DNA of 64,000 bases from Sphingopyxis terrae subsp. terrae NBRC 15098 (GTDB taxonomy: Bacteria > Pseudomonadota > Alphaproteobacteria > Sphingomonadales > Sphingomonadaceae): contig NZ_BCZQ01000020.1 in the NCBI RefSeq assembly GCF_001598815.1, positions 1-64,000 of the forward strand, read 5' to 3'. Below are positions 29,871 through 38,714 of the stretch, piece after piece. Positions within the stretch are counted from its first letter, which is position 1; the number at the start of each line of letters is the position of its first letter. The notes under the pieces were generated by a model. That model saw nothing but the letters and a program-made list of their open reading frames with translations, was not told where the DNA came from and ran no database searches. Made by a program: the position numbers and the translations under genes.

Positions 29871-30719
29871 ATGACCCTGTTCCACGAAACCGGCTGGGCA
29901 AAGATCAACCTCGCGCTGCACGTCCGGGCGCGGCGCGCCGACGGCTATCACGAGATCGAGACATTGTTCGCGTTCATCGACGGCGGCGATGCAATTGCGG
30001 CGGCGGTGTCGGACGCCGATGAACTGACTATCGACGGACCGTTCGGCGACGGGCTGAGCGCCGGCGCCGACAATCTGGTGCTGCGCGTGCTCGCCTTGCT
30101 GCGCGATCGCTATGGTGCGGCTCGCGTGCCGCCGCTTGCCATCCGCCTGACCAAGACGTTGCCGGTCGCGGCGGGGATCGGTGGCGGATCGGCCGATGCG
30201 GCGGCGATGGCGCGGTTGGTGCGGGCGCATTTCCTGCCCGATGTCGGCGAAGCCGCGCTGGCGCGGCTCGTCGGTACGCTCGGCGCCGATATCGCCGCCT
30301 GCGTCGCCAGTACGACCTGCCTCGGCGTCGGGACCGGCGCCCAATTGAGCCCGGTGCCCGAACTGGCGCTGGGCGGGACTCCGGTGCTGCTGGTCAATCC
30401 GCGCGCACCCGTCGCGACCGGGCCGGTGTTCGCGGCGTGGGACGGCACCGATCGCGGCCCGCTGTTCACTGGCGCCGACCTGCGCGCGCAATTGTTTGCG
30501 GCGCGCAATGATTTGCAGCGCCCGGCGATCGCGCAATGCCCGGCGATAGCCGACATATTGACCGAGCTTGGCGGGCTGGGCCCGTGGCTCGCGCGCATGT
30601 CGGGATCGGGGGCGACCTGTTTCGCGCTGTTCGACGCGCCCGCCGAACGTGATGCCGCGGCGACGGCGCTGGCTGTACGCCATCCCGGCTGGTGGCAGAT
30701 GGCGGGGGCGCTGCGATGA
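29871..30719 (+). CDS. ispE: 4-diphosphocytidyl-2-C-methyl-D-erythritol kinase IspE
   Basis: GHMP kinase (282 aa) that phosphorylates CDP-ME in the non-mevalonate isoprenoid pathway. N-terminal WAKINLALHVRARRADGYHEIETLFAF is the IspE signature. The ATP-binding glycine loop is LPVAAGIGGGSADAAAMARL, and the C-terminal GHMP motif is RMSGSGATCFALFD. The start lies 8 bases after the TPR gene stop, and its own stop overlaps the next start by 4 bases. Confidence 0.97.
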   Translation: MTLFHETGWAKINLALHVRARRADGYHEIETLFAFIDGGDAIAAAVSDADELTIDGPFGDGLSAGADNLVLRVLALLRDRYGAARVPPLAIRLTKTLPVAAGIGGGSADAAAMARLVRAHFLPDVGEAALARLVGTLGADIAACVASTTCLGVGTGAQLSPVPELALGGTPVLLVNPRAPVATGPVFAAWDGTDRGPLFTGADLRAQLFAARNDLQRPAIAQCPAIADILTELGGLGPWLARMSGSGATCFALFDAPAERDAAATALAVRHPGWWQMAGALR

Positions 30720-31447
30720 GCGAGGCGTGGCAACAATTGGGCACGCCGCGCGCCGGCGGGGTGCTGTTGATCGGCGATCATGCGTCGGCGGCCGTGCCGC
30801 CCGACATCGACCTCGGCATCGACCCCGCGCTGCTGTCGCAGCATATCGCGATCGACATCGGCGTTGCGGAGGTCGCGGCGTTGCTCGTCCGGAACGGCGC
30901 GGTCGACGCGGCGATCCTGGGCGGCGTGTCGCGGCTGGTCGTCGACTGCAATCGCGACGAGGATGCGCCGGGCGCGGTGCCGATCGCCAGCGACGGCCAT
31001 GCGATCCCCGGCAACGCGCTCGATCACGCCGGACGCGAGGCACGGATTGCGCGCTTTTTCCGCCCCTATCACGATCATATCGCGGCGGTGATTGCCGCGC
31101 ACCGGCCTGCGATGATCCTGTCGCTGCACAGCTTCACCCCCACGCTCGCCAGCGATCCGGCGCAGGCGCGGCCGTGGCATGTCGGCGTTCTCTATAACGA
31201 GGACGCGCGGTTGGCGCCGGGGGCGATTGCGGCGCTCGGCGACGAGGGGCTGATTGTCGGCGACCAGCTTCCCTATTCGGGTAAGCTGCTCAACGCGACG
31301 ATGAACCGCCACGCCGAGGCGAATGGCATCCCCTATGTCGGGATCGAGATGCGGCAGGACCTGGTCGGCGATCCGGCGGGGCATGCGCTCTGGGCGCAGC
31401 GGCTGTCCAATATGTGCCGGAAACTGGGTTTGATTCTACCGCGCTAG
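30716..31447 (+). CDS. N-formylglutamate amidohydrolase family protein
   Basis: A protein of 243 aa with the family pattern GGVLLIGDHASAAVPPD, SRLVVDCNRDEDAPGAVP, FRPYHDHIAAVI, LSLHSFTPTL and GIPYVGIEMRQDL. The family contains zinc-dependent HutG-like hydrolases, and the His/Asp/Glu ligands appear kept. The reference function is histidine degradation, but no hut gene is near, so the true substrate is open. The ATG at 30716 overlaps the ispE stop. Confidence 0.85.
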   Translation: MSEAWQQLGTPRAGGVLLIGDHASAAVPPDIDLGIDPALLSQHIAIDIGVAEVAALLVRNGAVDAAILGGVSRLVVDCNRDEDAPGAVPIASDGHAIPGNALDHAGREARIARFFRPYHDHIAAVIAAHRPAMILSLHSFTPTLASDPAQARPWHVGVLYNEDARLAPGAIAALGDEGLIVGDQLPYSGKLLNATMNRHAEANGIPYVGIEMRQDLVGDPAGHALWAQRLSNMCRKLGLILPR

Positions 31448-31472
31448 GCGTGTAGAGGCGCCTTCTGTCGCT

Positions 31473-31489
31473 ATTTTATGAAATAAAAT
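31473..31489. promoter_or_regulatory. AT-rich palindrome upstream of ilvD
   Basis: ATTTTAT-GAA-ATAAAAT has perfect 7-bp arms and ends 19 bases before the ilvD ATG. It is the most AT-rich spot in this part of the window and probably includes or overlaps the ilvD promoter or an operator. Confidence 0.4.
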
Positions 31490-31507
31490 TATCAGAAAGA
31501 CGCTAAA

Positions 31508-33367
31508 ATGCCTTCTTATCGTTCGCGAACCACTACCCACGGCCGCAACATGGCGGGCGCGCGCGGCCTGTGGCGCGCCACGGGAATGAAGGACAGCGAC
31601 TTCGGCAAGCCGATCATCGCAGTGGTCAACAGCTTCACCCAGTTCGTGCCGGGCCACGTCCACCTCAAGGATCTGGGGCAGATGGTCGCGCGCGAGATCG
31701 AAGCGGCGGGCGGTGTTGCCAAGGAATTTAACACCATCGCGGTCGATGACGGCATCGCGATGGGGCATGATGGCATGCTCTATTCGCTGCCGAGCCGCGA
31801 CCTGATCGCCGACAGCGTCGAATATATGGTCAACGCGCACTGCGCCGACGCGATGATCTGCATCTCCAACTGCGACAAGATCACGCCGGGGATGCTGATG
31901 GCGGCGCTGCGGATCAATATTCCCGTGGTGTTCGTGTCGGGCGGGCCGATGGAAGCCGGCAAGGTGGTGCTGAAGGGCAAGGAGGTCGCGCTCGACCTCG
32001 TCGATGCGATGGTCGTCGCAGCCGACGAAGCCTATAGCGACGAAGAGGTTGCGGCGGTAGAACGGTCCGCCTGTCCGACCTGCGGCAGCTGTTCGGGCAT
32101 GTTTACCGCCAATTCGATGAACTGCCTCACCGAAGCGCTGGGCCTGTCGCTGCCCGGCAATGGATCGCAGCTCGCGACGCATGCCGACCGCAAGGCGCTG
32201 TTCCTGCGCGCCGGCGCGATGATCGTCGACATGTGCCGCCGCTATTATGAGGAAGGGGACGAGCGGGTATTGCCGCGCAGCATCGCGAGTTTCGAGGCGT
32301 TCGAAAATGCGATGAGCCTCGACATCGCGATGGGCGGATCGACGAACACCGTGCTCCACCTGCTTGCCGCCGCGCATGAGGCGGGGGTCGATTTCACGAT
32401 GAACGATATTGACCGGCTGTCGCGCCGCGTGCCGTGCCTGTCGAAAGTCGCGCCGGCGAAGAGCGACGTCCATATGGAGGATGTTCACCGCGCGGGCGGG
32501 ATCATGGCGATCCTTGGCGAACTTGAACGCGCGGGGCTGCTCCACGCGCATCTGCCGACGGTGCACAGCGCGACGCTGGGAGACGCGCTCAACAAATGGG
32601 ACATTGCGCGCACCAACGATCCGGCGGTGCAGACCTTCTACCTCGCGGCGCCCGGCGGCGTGCCGACGCAGACGGCGTTCAGTCAAGACCGGCGCTGGGA
32701 TTCGCTCGACCTCGACCGCGAAAATGGCGTGATCCGCTCGGCAACGCACGCGTTCAGCAAGGATGGCGGCCTCGCCGTGCTGTCGGGCAATCTCGCGCTC
32801 GACGGCTGCATCGTGAAGACCGCCGGGGTCGACGACAAGATACTGAAGTTTTCCGGCCCGGCGAAGGTCTATGAAAGCCAGGATGCGGCGGTGGCGGGCA
32901 TTTTGACCGGACAGGTCGAGGCGGGCGATGTCGTCGTCATCCGCTACGAAGGGCCCAAGGGCGGGCCGGGGATGCAGGAAATGCTCTATCCCACGAGCTA
33001 CCTCAAATCGAAGGGGCTGGGCGCCGCCTGCGCACTGATCACCGACGGGCGCTTTTCCGGCGGAACGTCGGGGCTGTCGATCGGCCACGTGTCGCCCGAG
33101 GCGGCCGAAGGCGGCACGATCGGGCTGGTCGAAAATGGCGACAGGATCGAGATCGACATCCCGAGCCGCACGATCACGCTGGCGGTCCCCAATGCCGAAC
33201 TGGCGGCGCGCCGTGCCGCGATGGAGGCGAAGGGCGAGGCTGCCTGGCAACCCGAAAAGCCGCGCCCGCGCAAGGTTTCGGTAGCACTTCAGGCCTATGC
33301 TGCAATGACGACGAGTGCGGCGCGCGGCGCTGTGCGCGACCTGTCGCAGTTGAAGGGCAAGGGATGA
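31508..33367 (+). CDS. ilvD: Dihydroxy-acid dehydratase
   Basis: FeS enzyme (619 aa) of valine, isoleucine and pantothenate synthesis, converting 2,3-dihydroxy-acids to 2-keto-acids. N-terminal [20 protein letters not shown] is typical of IlvD. Cluster ligands: [14 protein letters not shown] and [18 protein letters not shown]-terminal [23 protein letters not shown] carries the catalytic serine region. The size class (~616-620) matches the E. coli type. The stop overlaps the lipoprotein start. Confidence 0.97.
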   Translation: MPSYRSRTTTHGRNMAGARGLWRATGMKDSDFGKPIIAVVNSFTQFVPGHVHLKDLGQMVAREIEAAGGVAKEFNTIAVDDGIAMGHDGMLYSLPSRDLIADSVEYMVNAHCADAMICISNCDKITPGMLMAALRINIPVVFVSGGPMEAGKVVLKGKEVALDLVDAMVVAADEAYSDEEVAAVERSACPTCGSCSGMFTANSMNCLTEALGLSLPGNGSQLATHADRKALFLRAGAMIVDMCRRYYEEGDERVLPRSIASFEAFENAMSLDIAMGGSTNTVLHLLAAAHEAGVDFTMNDIDRLSRRVPCLSKVAPAKSDVHMEDVHRAGGIMAILGELERAGLLHAHLPTVHSATLGDALNKWDIARTNDPAVQTFYLAAPGGVPTQTAFSQDRRWDSLDLDRENGVIRSATHAFSKDGGLAVLSGNLALDGCIVKTAGVDDKILKFSGPAKVYESQDAAVAGILTGQVEAGDVVVIRYEGPKGGPGMQEMLYPTSYLKSKGLGAACALITDGRFSGGTSGLSIGHVSPEAAEGGTIGLVENGDRIEIDIPSRTITLAVPNAELAARRAAMEAKGEAAWQPEKPRPRKVSVALQAYAAMTTSAARGAVRDLSQLKGKG

Positions 33368-33750
33368 AATCGATCGCGGGGGCAGGGCTGCTGCTCGTTC
33401 TGGCGGGCTGCAATGCCGGTCCCGACAATGGCGCGCTGGCAGAGGCCGAAGCGCAGGGATCGAAGGACGCCGCGATCAGCGGACGGATCGATTGCGCGCT
33501 TGGCGGCGCCAAGCTGTTCGACCGCACCTGCACCATTGCCGAAATGAGCAGCGCCGACGGCACGATCCTGATCGTCGGGCGCAGCGACAGCGGCTACCGC
33601 CGCCTGCAGGTAACAACCGATGGCCGCGGGGTCGTTTCGGCCGACGGCGTCGACCCGGCGAAGGTGACGGTGATCGGCGACGGGGTGATCGAGGTTGCGG
33701 TCGGCCCCGACCGCTACCGGCTGCCTGCCAACACCGGCGGCGCGAAGTAG
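33364..33750 (+). CDS. Small putative lipoprotein, unknown function
   Basis: 128 aa, starting in the ilvD stop (ATGA). Signal peptide with lipobox LVLAGC (Cys16) followed by NAGPDNG, which suggests outer membrane sorting. Two further cysteines (DCALGG and RTCTIAEM) could form a disulfide. The rest is a beta-rich domain of ~90 residues. I recognise no named family. Coupling to ilvD is probably fortuitous as to function. Confidence 0.8.
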   Translation: MKSIAGAGLLLVLAGCNAGPDNGALAEAEAQGSKDAAISGRIDCALGGAKLFDRTCTIAEMSSADGTILIVGRSDSGYRRLQVTTDGRGVVSADGVDPAKVTVIGDGVIEVAVGPDRYRLPANTGGAK

Positions 33751-33784
33751 CGCGACTTTTCCTGCTCGCATGGTAGGAAAGGGC

Positions 33785-35143
33785 ATGTCCGTTCCCGCCG
33801 ATGCACCGATCCTGACCGCCGCCGCCATGCGCGAGGCCGAGGCCGCGACGGCGCGCGCGGGCGTGTCGCTTGGGGATTTGATGGAGCGCGCGGGGGCGGC
33901 GGTCGCCGATTTCGCTTGGCGCATGGCGGCAGGCGCGCCGATCCTGATCCTGTGCGGTCCGGGCAACAATGGCGGCGATGGCTATGTCGCGGCGCGCCGG
34001 CTTAAGGCCCGCGGTGTCGCGGTGCGCGTGGCTGCGCTCGCGCCTCCGGCCACCGATCTTGCCAAGGCGGCGCGCGATGCCTGGGACGGGCCCGTCGAAA
34101 GCCTGACCGACAATATCGCTTCGGCGCCATTGATCGTCGATGCGCTGTTCGGCGTCGGGCTGACGCGGCCGCTGGCCGATGATCTGTCGGCGATGCTGCG
34201 GCGCTTTTCCGGGCGGCGGATATTGGCGGTCGATGTGCCGAGCGGGGTGGCGAGCGACGGCGATGCCGACTGGTTGCCGCCGTTCGCTGCTGACGTGACG
34301 CTCGCGCTCGGCGCGCTCAAACCCGCGCATGTGCTGTTGCCGACAGCGCCCGCCTGTGGGCGCTGTCTGCTGGCGCCGATCGGGATAGCGGCGGATCGCC
34401 ATATGCAGACCCTGCCTGCGCCGCCGGGCGCGGTGCCCTCTGCGGACGCGCACAAATATAGTCGCGGTATGGTCCTCATCGCGTCCGGGCCGATGCAGGG
34501 CGCGGCGGCGCTGAGTGCGGCGGCGGCGCTGCGCGCCGGGGCGGGCTATGTCGTGCTCGAAGGCGATCGCCCGGCGCCGCTGTCGGCGATCATCGTCGAG
34601 GAGGGCGACGCCTTTGCCAAACGGCTCGGCGACCCGCGTGTCGGCGCGCTCGTCATCGGCCCCGGCTTTCCTGCCGGCGATGCGCTCGATGCGCGATTGG
34701 CCGCCGCGCTGGCGAGCCGGACGCCGCTGGTGCTCGATGCGGCGGCGATCCCGGCCGCGCTGCCCCATCTCGCAGGCGGAGGCGCGCACGCGATCCTGAC
34801 ACCGCACGCGGGCGAGTTCGCGCGCGCCTTTCCGGAGGCGACCGGCAGCAAGATCGACCGAGCGCGCGCCGCGGCGGCGCAGGCGCGTTCCGTGGTGATC
34901 TACAAGGGCGCCGACACGGTGGTCGCTGCGCCCGATGGGCGGATATGCACGGCCTGGCCCGGCAGCCCCTGGCTCGCGACCGCGGGGACCGGCGATGTCC
35001 TGGCGGGGGCGTGCGGGGCGATGCTGGCGCGCGGCGGCGACCCCTTCGATGCCGCGGTCGCGGCCGTCGGCTGGCATATTGTGCAGGCGCGGCGTATAGG
35101 CGCCGGCCTTGTCGCCGACGATCTCGTCGCCGCGCCGTTCTGA
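33785..35143 (+). CDS. nnr: Bifunctional NAD(P)H-hydrate epimerase / ADP-dependent dehydratase
   Basis: Metabolite-repair enzyme (452 aa) restoring damaged NAD(P)HX. The N-terminal epimerase (NnrE) has ILCGPGNNGGDGYVAARRL and VDALFGVGLTRPL with VDVPSGVASDGD. The C-terminal dehydratase (NnrD, ribokinase-like) has MVLIASGPMQGAAALSAAAA, LTPHAGEFARAF and the ATP/ADP motif TAGTGDVLAGACGAMLARG. The ATG at 33785 gives the usual fused length. An earlier in-frame start at 33695 would overlap the lipoprotein gene. Confidence 0.95.
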   Translation: MSVPADAPILTAAAMREAEAATARAGVSLGDLMERAGAAVADFAWRMAAGAPILILCGPGNNGGDGYVAARRLKARGVAVRVAALAPPATDLAKAARDAWDGPVESLTDNIASAPLIVDALFGVGLTRPLADDLSAMLRRFSGRRILAVDVPSGVASDGDADWLPPFAADVTLALGALKPAHVLLPTAPACGRCLLAPIGIAADRHMQTLPAPPGAVPSADAHKYSRGMVLIASGPMQGAAALSAAAALRAGAGYVVLEGDRPAPLSAIIVEEGDAFAKRLGDPRVGALVIGPGFPAGDALDARLAAALASRTPLVLDAAAIPAALPHLAGGGAHAILTPHAGEFARAFPEATGSKIDRARAAAAQARSVVIYKGADTVVAAPDGRICTAWPGSPWLATAGTGDVLAGACGAMLARGGDPFDAAVAAVGWHIVQARRIGAGLVADDLVAAPF

Positions 35144-35157
35144 CGAAAGTTTTACCC

Positions 35158-36357
35158 GTGACCGAAACCGACCTGATTGTCCGCATCGCCGCGCGCGGTG
35201 ATGGCGTAACCGCCGACGGTCGCCATGTCGCGGGCGGGGTTCCCGGCGATCATGTGGCGGCCGACGGAACGCTCGTCGCCGGGCCGAACCGCGCGGTTCC
35301 TGTCTGCCGGCACTTCGGCAAATGCGGCGGCTGCCAGCTCCAGCATGTCAGCGAGGCGGCGCTTGCGGATTTCGTGCGCGAGCGCGTGGCCGGGGCGCTC
35401 GCCGGTCAGCAGGTGACGGCGGGCGATGTCCGTCCTGCGCATCTGTCGCCGCCGCATAGCCGCCGCCGGGCGGTCCTGACTGCGATCAAGGCGGGCAAGC
35501 AGGTCGCGATCGGCTTCAACGCGGCGCAAAGCAATCAGATCGTCGACATGCGCGAATGTCCGTTGCTCGCGCCCGAACTGTTCGCGCTGATCGCCCCGAT
35601 CCGCAATCTGCTCGGGCTTATCGCGCCGCAGCGGCGCCCGGTGAAGGTCAAGCTGCAACGGCTCGATCAGGGCGTCGAACTCATCCTCGAAGGCGTGAAG
35701 GCCGAGGGGCTCGATGCCGCGATGGCGCTGCAGGATTTTGCCGGCGCCCATGCGCTCGCGCGCTTCGCCATCGATCAGGGCGATGGGCTCGAAATCCTGT
35801 GGCAACCCGAACCGCCGACGGTGTGCTTCGGCGACATTGCCGTGGAAGTACCGCCCTTTGCCTTTCTGCAAGCGACGACTGCGGGCGAAGCGGCTCTGCT
35901 CGGCGCGGTGCGCGAGGCAATCGGCGATGCGCCTGCGGTGGCCGATCTGTTCGCGGGCGTGGGCACCTTCGCGCTATCAGTGCAGGCGGGACGGAAAGTC
36001 TATGCCGCCGAGGGCGCGCGCGATGCGGTCGCGGCGCTGACCGGCGCTGCAAACCGCGCGCGGGCGCTCGTCGCGACCGAGCATCGCGACCTGTTCCGGC
36101 GGCCGCTGGTGCCTGCGGAACTCGACCGCTTCGGCGCCGTGATCCTCGACCCGCCGCGCGCCGGCGCCGAGGAGCAGGTGAAGCAGCTTGCCGCCGCGGC
36201 GACGCCCGTGATCGCCTATGTCAGCTGTAATCCGGCGAGCTTCGCCCGCGACGCGAAGCTGCTCGTCGTGGGCGGCTATCGGCTCGACTGGGTACAACCC
36301 GTCGGCCAGTTCCGCTGGTCGACCCATGTGGAACTGGCCGCGCGGTTCTCCAGATAA
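35158..36357 (+). CDS. TrmA/RlmC/RlmD-family RNA (uracil-5) methyltransferase
   Basis: SAM-dependent m5U methyltransferase (399 aa) with an FeS cluster, likely acting on 23S rRNA or tRNA. The start is GTG at 35158 (MTETDLIVRIAARGDGV, the TRAM-like beginning); upstream frame lies inside nnr. Cluster cysteines are CRHFGKCGGCQLQH plus RECPLLAP. SAM motif is VADLFAGVGTFALSVQ. Catalytic Cys is in YVSCNPASFARDA, with DPPRAGAEEQV before it. RlmD versus RlmC/TrmA cannot be settled from sequence alone. Confidence 0.92.
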   Translation: MTETDLIVRIAARGDGVTADGRHVAGGVPGDHVAADGTLVAGPNRAVPVCRHFGKCGGCQLQHVSEAALADFVRERVAGALAGQQVTAGDVRPAHLSPPHSRRRAVLTAIKAGKQVAIGFNAAQSNQIVDMRECPLLAPELFALIAPIRNLLGLIAPQRRPVKVKLQRLDQGVELILEGVKAEGLDAAMALQDFAGAHALARFAIDQGDGLEILWQPEPPTVCFGDIAVEVPPFAFLQATTAGEAALLGAVREAIGDAPAVADLFAGVGTFALSVQAGRKVYAAEGARDAVAALTGAANRARALVATEHRDLFRRPLVPAELDRFGAVILDPPRAGAEEQVKQLAAAATPVIAYVSCNPASFARDAKLLVVGGYRLDWVQPVGQFRWSTHVELAARFSR

Positions 36358-36358
36358 G

Positions 36359-36436
36359 CGTCGCCCCCGCGCAGGCGGGGGCCGCTTGCTATCCAGTGCT
36401 ACCTCGACAGCGACCCCCGCTTGCGCGGGGGCGACG
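36359..36436. repeat. Palindromic repeat, GC-rich family (CGTCGCCCCCGCG)
   Basis: Two 26-bp inverted arms (36359-36384 and 36411-36436) match at 24 of 26 positions around a 26-base centre. Each arm itself forms a small CCCCGC..GCGGGG hairpin. It begins 2 bases after the methyltransferase stop and ends 12 bases before the convergent MAPEG stop, so it may serve as a two-way terminator. Confidence 0.85.
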
Positions 36437-36447
36437 TGTCCTTCAAA

Positions 36448-36882
36448 TCAATGCAGCACAAAGCCCATGAAGGCGTGCAGACATAGCGCGATCAGCGCGA
36501 GGCTGGCGAGCGCGAAGATGGCAAAGCGCCACATCACGCGGTTGATCGTCGCCTGCACGATGCTGTGGACGATACGCAGGCCGACATAGGCCCAGGCGAT
36601 CTGGGCATTCAGCCCGCCGCCCATGCCGCCGACCGCGAGCGCCAGCGCGACGGCATAGAAGACCGTCGGCTGTTCCATCAGATGGTTATAATTGTGCGCC
36701 TTCCACTGCACCTCGGGCGGAAGCACCTCGTCGAGCCCGCGCCCGGTCGTGCCGACCAGATTCTTGGCGTCGATCTTGGCGCGGTTCATCGCCGGGATGC
36801 GCGTCGCATACATCCACACCCACATGACCATCGACCAGAGCGCGAGCGTCGCGACCGGCCCCAATATTGCATTCGTGTCCAT
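36448..36882 (-). CDS. MAPEG family membrane protein (paralogue 1)
   Basis: 144 aa, start ATG 36882 (MDTNAILGPVATLALWSMVM) with GGGGGAAA upstream. Four membrane helices and the MAPEG motif VQWKAHNYNHLMEQPTVFYA and AWAYVGLRIVHSIVQATINR. Eukaryotic members are microsomal glutathione transferases; the bacterial role is unknown. It follows its paralogue with a 10-base gap. The two proteins share the pattern throughout, which indicates tandem duplication. Confidence 0.9.
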   Translation of the reverse strand: MDTNAILGPVATLALWSMVMWVWMYATRIPAMNRAKIDAKNLVGTTGRGLDEVLPPEVQWKAHNYNHLMEQPTVFYAVALALAVGGMGGGLNAQIAWAYVGLRIVHSIVQATINRVMWRFAIFALASLALIALCLHAFMGFVLH

Positions 36883-36892
36883 GATTTCCCCC

Positions 36893-37324
36893 TCAGCCCA
36901 AGGTTGCGATAACGGCCAGCACCGACAGCGCGAGCAGGCACAATGTCGACAGCGAAAACAGCGCGAAGCGCACCGGAACCCGGTTGACCGTCGCCTGCCA
37001 CAGGCTGTGCACGATGCGCAGCACGACATAGGCCCAGGCAAAACCCTGCGTCAGTGCCGTGTCACCACCCGACAGGTGCAGAAACACGATCACCGCGTAG
37101 AAGAGCGTCGGCTGTTCGAGCAGATGCGTGTAATTGTGTGATTTCCAGTTCACGCCGGGCGGCAACACCGGCTCCAGATCGGCGCCGCGCCCGCCGGGCT
37201 GCGCCGTTTTGACGTCGATTCCGGCCTTCGCCATCGCCGGGAAGCGCGTTGCCGCAACCCAGACGAGCATGATGAGCGTCCAGAGCACGAGCACCGCGCC
37301 GGCCGCCAGCAGATTTCCTGGCAT
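36893..37324 (-). CDS. MAPEG family membrane protein (paralogue 2)
   Basis: 143 aa with four membrane helices and the same signature as its neighbour: GVNWKSHNYTHLLEQPTLFYAV and AWAYVVLRIVHSLWQATVNR. A conserved loop contains TAQPGGRGADLEPVLPPGVNW in place of NLVGTTGRGLDEVLPPEVQW. It is the upstream gene of the pair. Glutathione-binding residues of the family (E/N/R in the second and third helices) seem present, but activity is not proved. Confidence 0.9.
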   Translation of the reverse strand: MPGNLLAAGAVLVLWTLIMLVWVAATRFPAMAKAGIDVKTAQPGGRGADLEPVLPPGVNWKSHNYTHLLEQPTLFYAVIVFLHLSGGDTALTQGFAWAYVVLRIVHSLWQATVNRVPVRFALFSLSTLCLLALSVLAVIATLG

Positions 37325-37415
37325 AAAGTCCCCCTTGTCCTCGCGGCTCGTTCACGACCTGGCCGCCTGCGCGCGATGCTAGGGCGTGCGTCGCAATATG
37401 CAACGGAAACTGATG

Positions 37416-38576
37416 TCAGGGTGCGCCGCGCGCCAATTCGTCGCGGATAGCGGCCCCGTCGCCGTCGATCCGCGGCGCGAAGCGCGGTTCGACATGCGGC
37501 GCGGCGCCATAGCGCACGGGCGAGCGCATCTCGAAAAAGGCCCCGACATCGGGGTGTTCACGCCGGTGGAAGAAGCCCGAGGCGCGCAAATGCGGATCGT
37601 CGATCACATCGTCGAGATCGCGCGCCACCATCGCCGGAATATCGTTGGCAGCAAAGATTTCCAGCCATTCGGCATTGGTCTTCGCCGGCGTCTTGCGCGC
37701 GATTTCGGCGTAGACGAGCGACATATGGGTTCCGGCGGCGCGCGCCGCTTCGAACGCCGGACTTGCGAGCAGCGCCTCGCTGCCCAGCAACGTCATCAGC
37801 CGCGCGGTCGATTCGGGCGTATAGGGTACGATCGCTAGATAGCCGTCGGCGGTGGGGAAGGGCTGACGCGTCGGATCGAGCTGGCACGGATAGCCGGCAG
37901 GTCCGATCGGCGGATCGAGCGCGGCATCGCGCAGATGCTCGGTGAGCATGAAGGCCGCGAAACATTCAAACATCGGAACTTCGACGGCCTGGCCTTCACC
38001 GGTGCGCAATTTGTGAACCAGCGCAGCGAGAATCGCCTGCGCGCCGAACTGGCCTGCGATCTTGTCGGCGATGAGCGAGGGGAAATAGCGCGGGCGCGGG
38101 TCGCCATCGACGCGCGGCAAGAGGCTGGTCGTCCCTGTCGCCGCCTGAATGACGTCGTCATAGGCCTGAAGGTCGGCATAGGGGCCATTCTGGCCGAAGC
38201 CGGTGCCATGGACATAGATGATATCTTCCTTCAGCGCCTTGCAGCTCGCATAGTCGAAACCGAGCCGCTCGATCGCCTTGCCGCGGACGTTGTGGAAGAA
38301 GACGTCAGCCCCGGCAATCAGATCGCGCAGCACGGCGGCATCGGCGGGCTGCTTGAGATCGAGCGCGATCGAGCGCTTGCCGCGATTGACGGTCAGATGG
38401 ATCGATCCCATCGTCGGGTCGCTGCGCGCGGACCCCAGATAGCGCGATACGTCACCGAGCCCCGGTGCCTCGACCTTGATGACCTCGGCCCCCAGATCGG
38501 CGAGCATCTGCGTAGCATAGGGGCCGAAGATGACCGTCGTCAGGTCGATAATGCGGATGCCAGACAGCATGGTCAT
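37416..38576 (-). CDS. CaiB/BaiF family III CoA-transferase
   Basis: Family III CoA-transferase (386 aa), transferring CoA between carboxylic acids through an aspartyl-CoA intermediate. N-terminal MTMLSGIRIIDLTTVIFGPYATQMLADLGAEVIKVE is typical; the catalytic Asp falls in the DPTMGSIHLTVNRGKRSIALDL to VFFHNVR region. Pattern GTGFGQNGPYADLQAYDDVIQAATG is also standard. The donor and acceptor are not predictable. Monocistronic on the minus strand. Confidence 0.9.
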   Translation of the reverse strand: MTMLSGIRIIDLTTVIFGPYATQMLADLGAEVIKVEAPGLGDVSRYLGSARSDPTMGSIHLTVNRGKRSIALDLKQPADAAVLRDLIAGADVFFHNVRGKAIERLGFDYASCKALKEDIIYVHGTGFGQNGPYADLQAYDDVIQAATGTTSLLPRVDGDPRPRYFPSLIADKIAGQFGAQAILAALVHKLRTGEGQAVEVPMFECFAAFMLTEHLRDAALDPPIGPAGYPCQLDPTRQPFPTADGYLAIVPYTPESTARLMTLLGSEALLASPAFEAARAAGTHMSLVYAEIARKTPAKTNAEWLEIFAANDIPAMVARDLDDVIDDPHLRASGFFHRREHPDVGAFFEMRSPVRYGAAPHVEPRFAPRIDGDGAAIRDELARGAP

Positions 38577-38714
38577 GCCCGCACGGTCCCTGTCTGCGCA
38601 CGCCCCCGCCCCGATCGTACCGATGACGTCCGCATAGCTTGTCCTCCCATTTGCTTTTCGCCGCCACGATAGAATGGTTGCGGAACAAAACGGAAGGGCA
38701 AATCCGCCAGCGGA

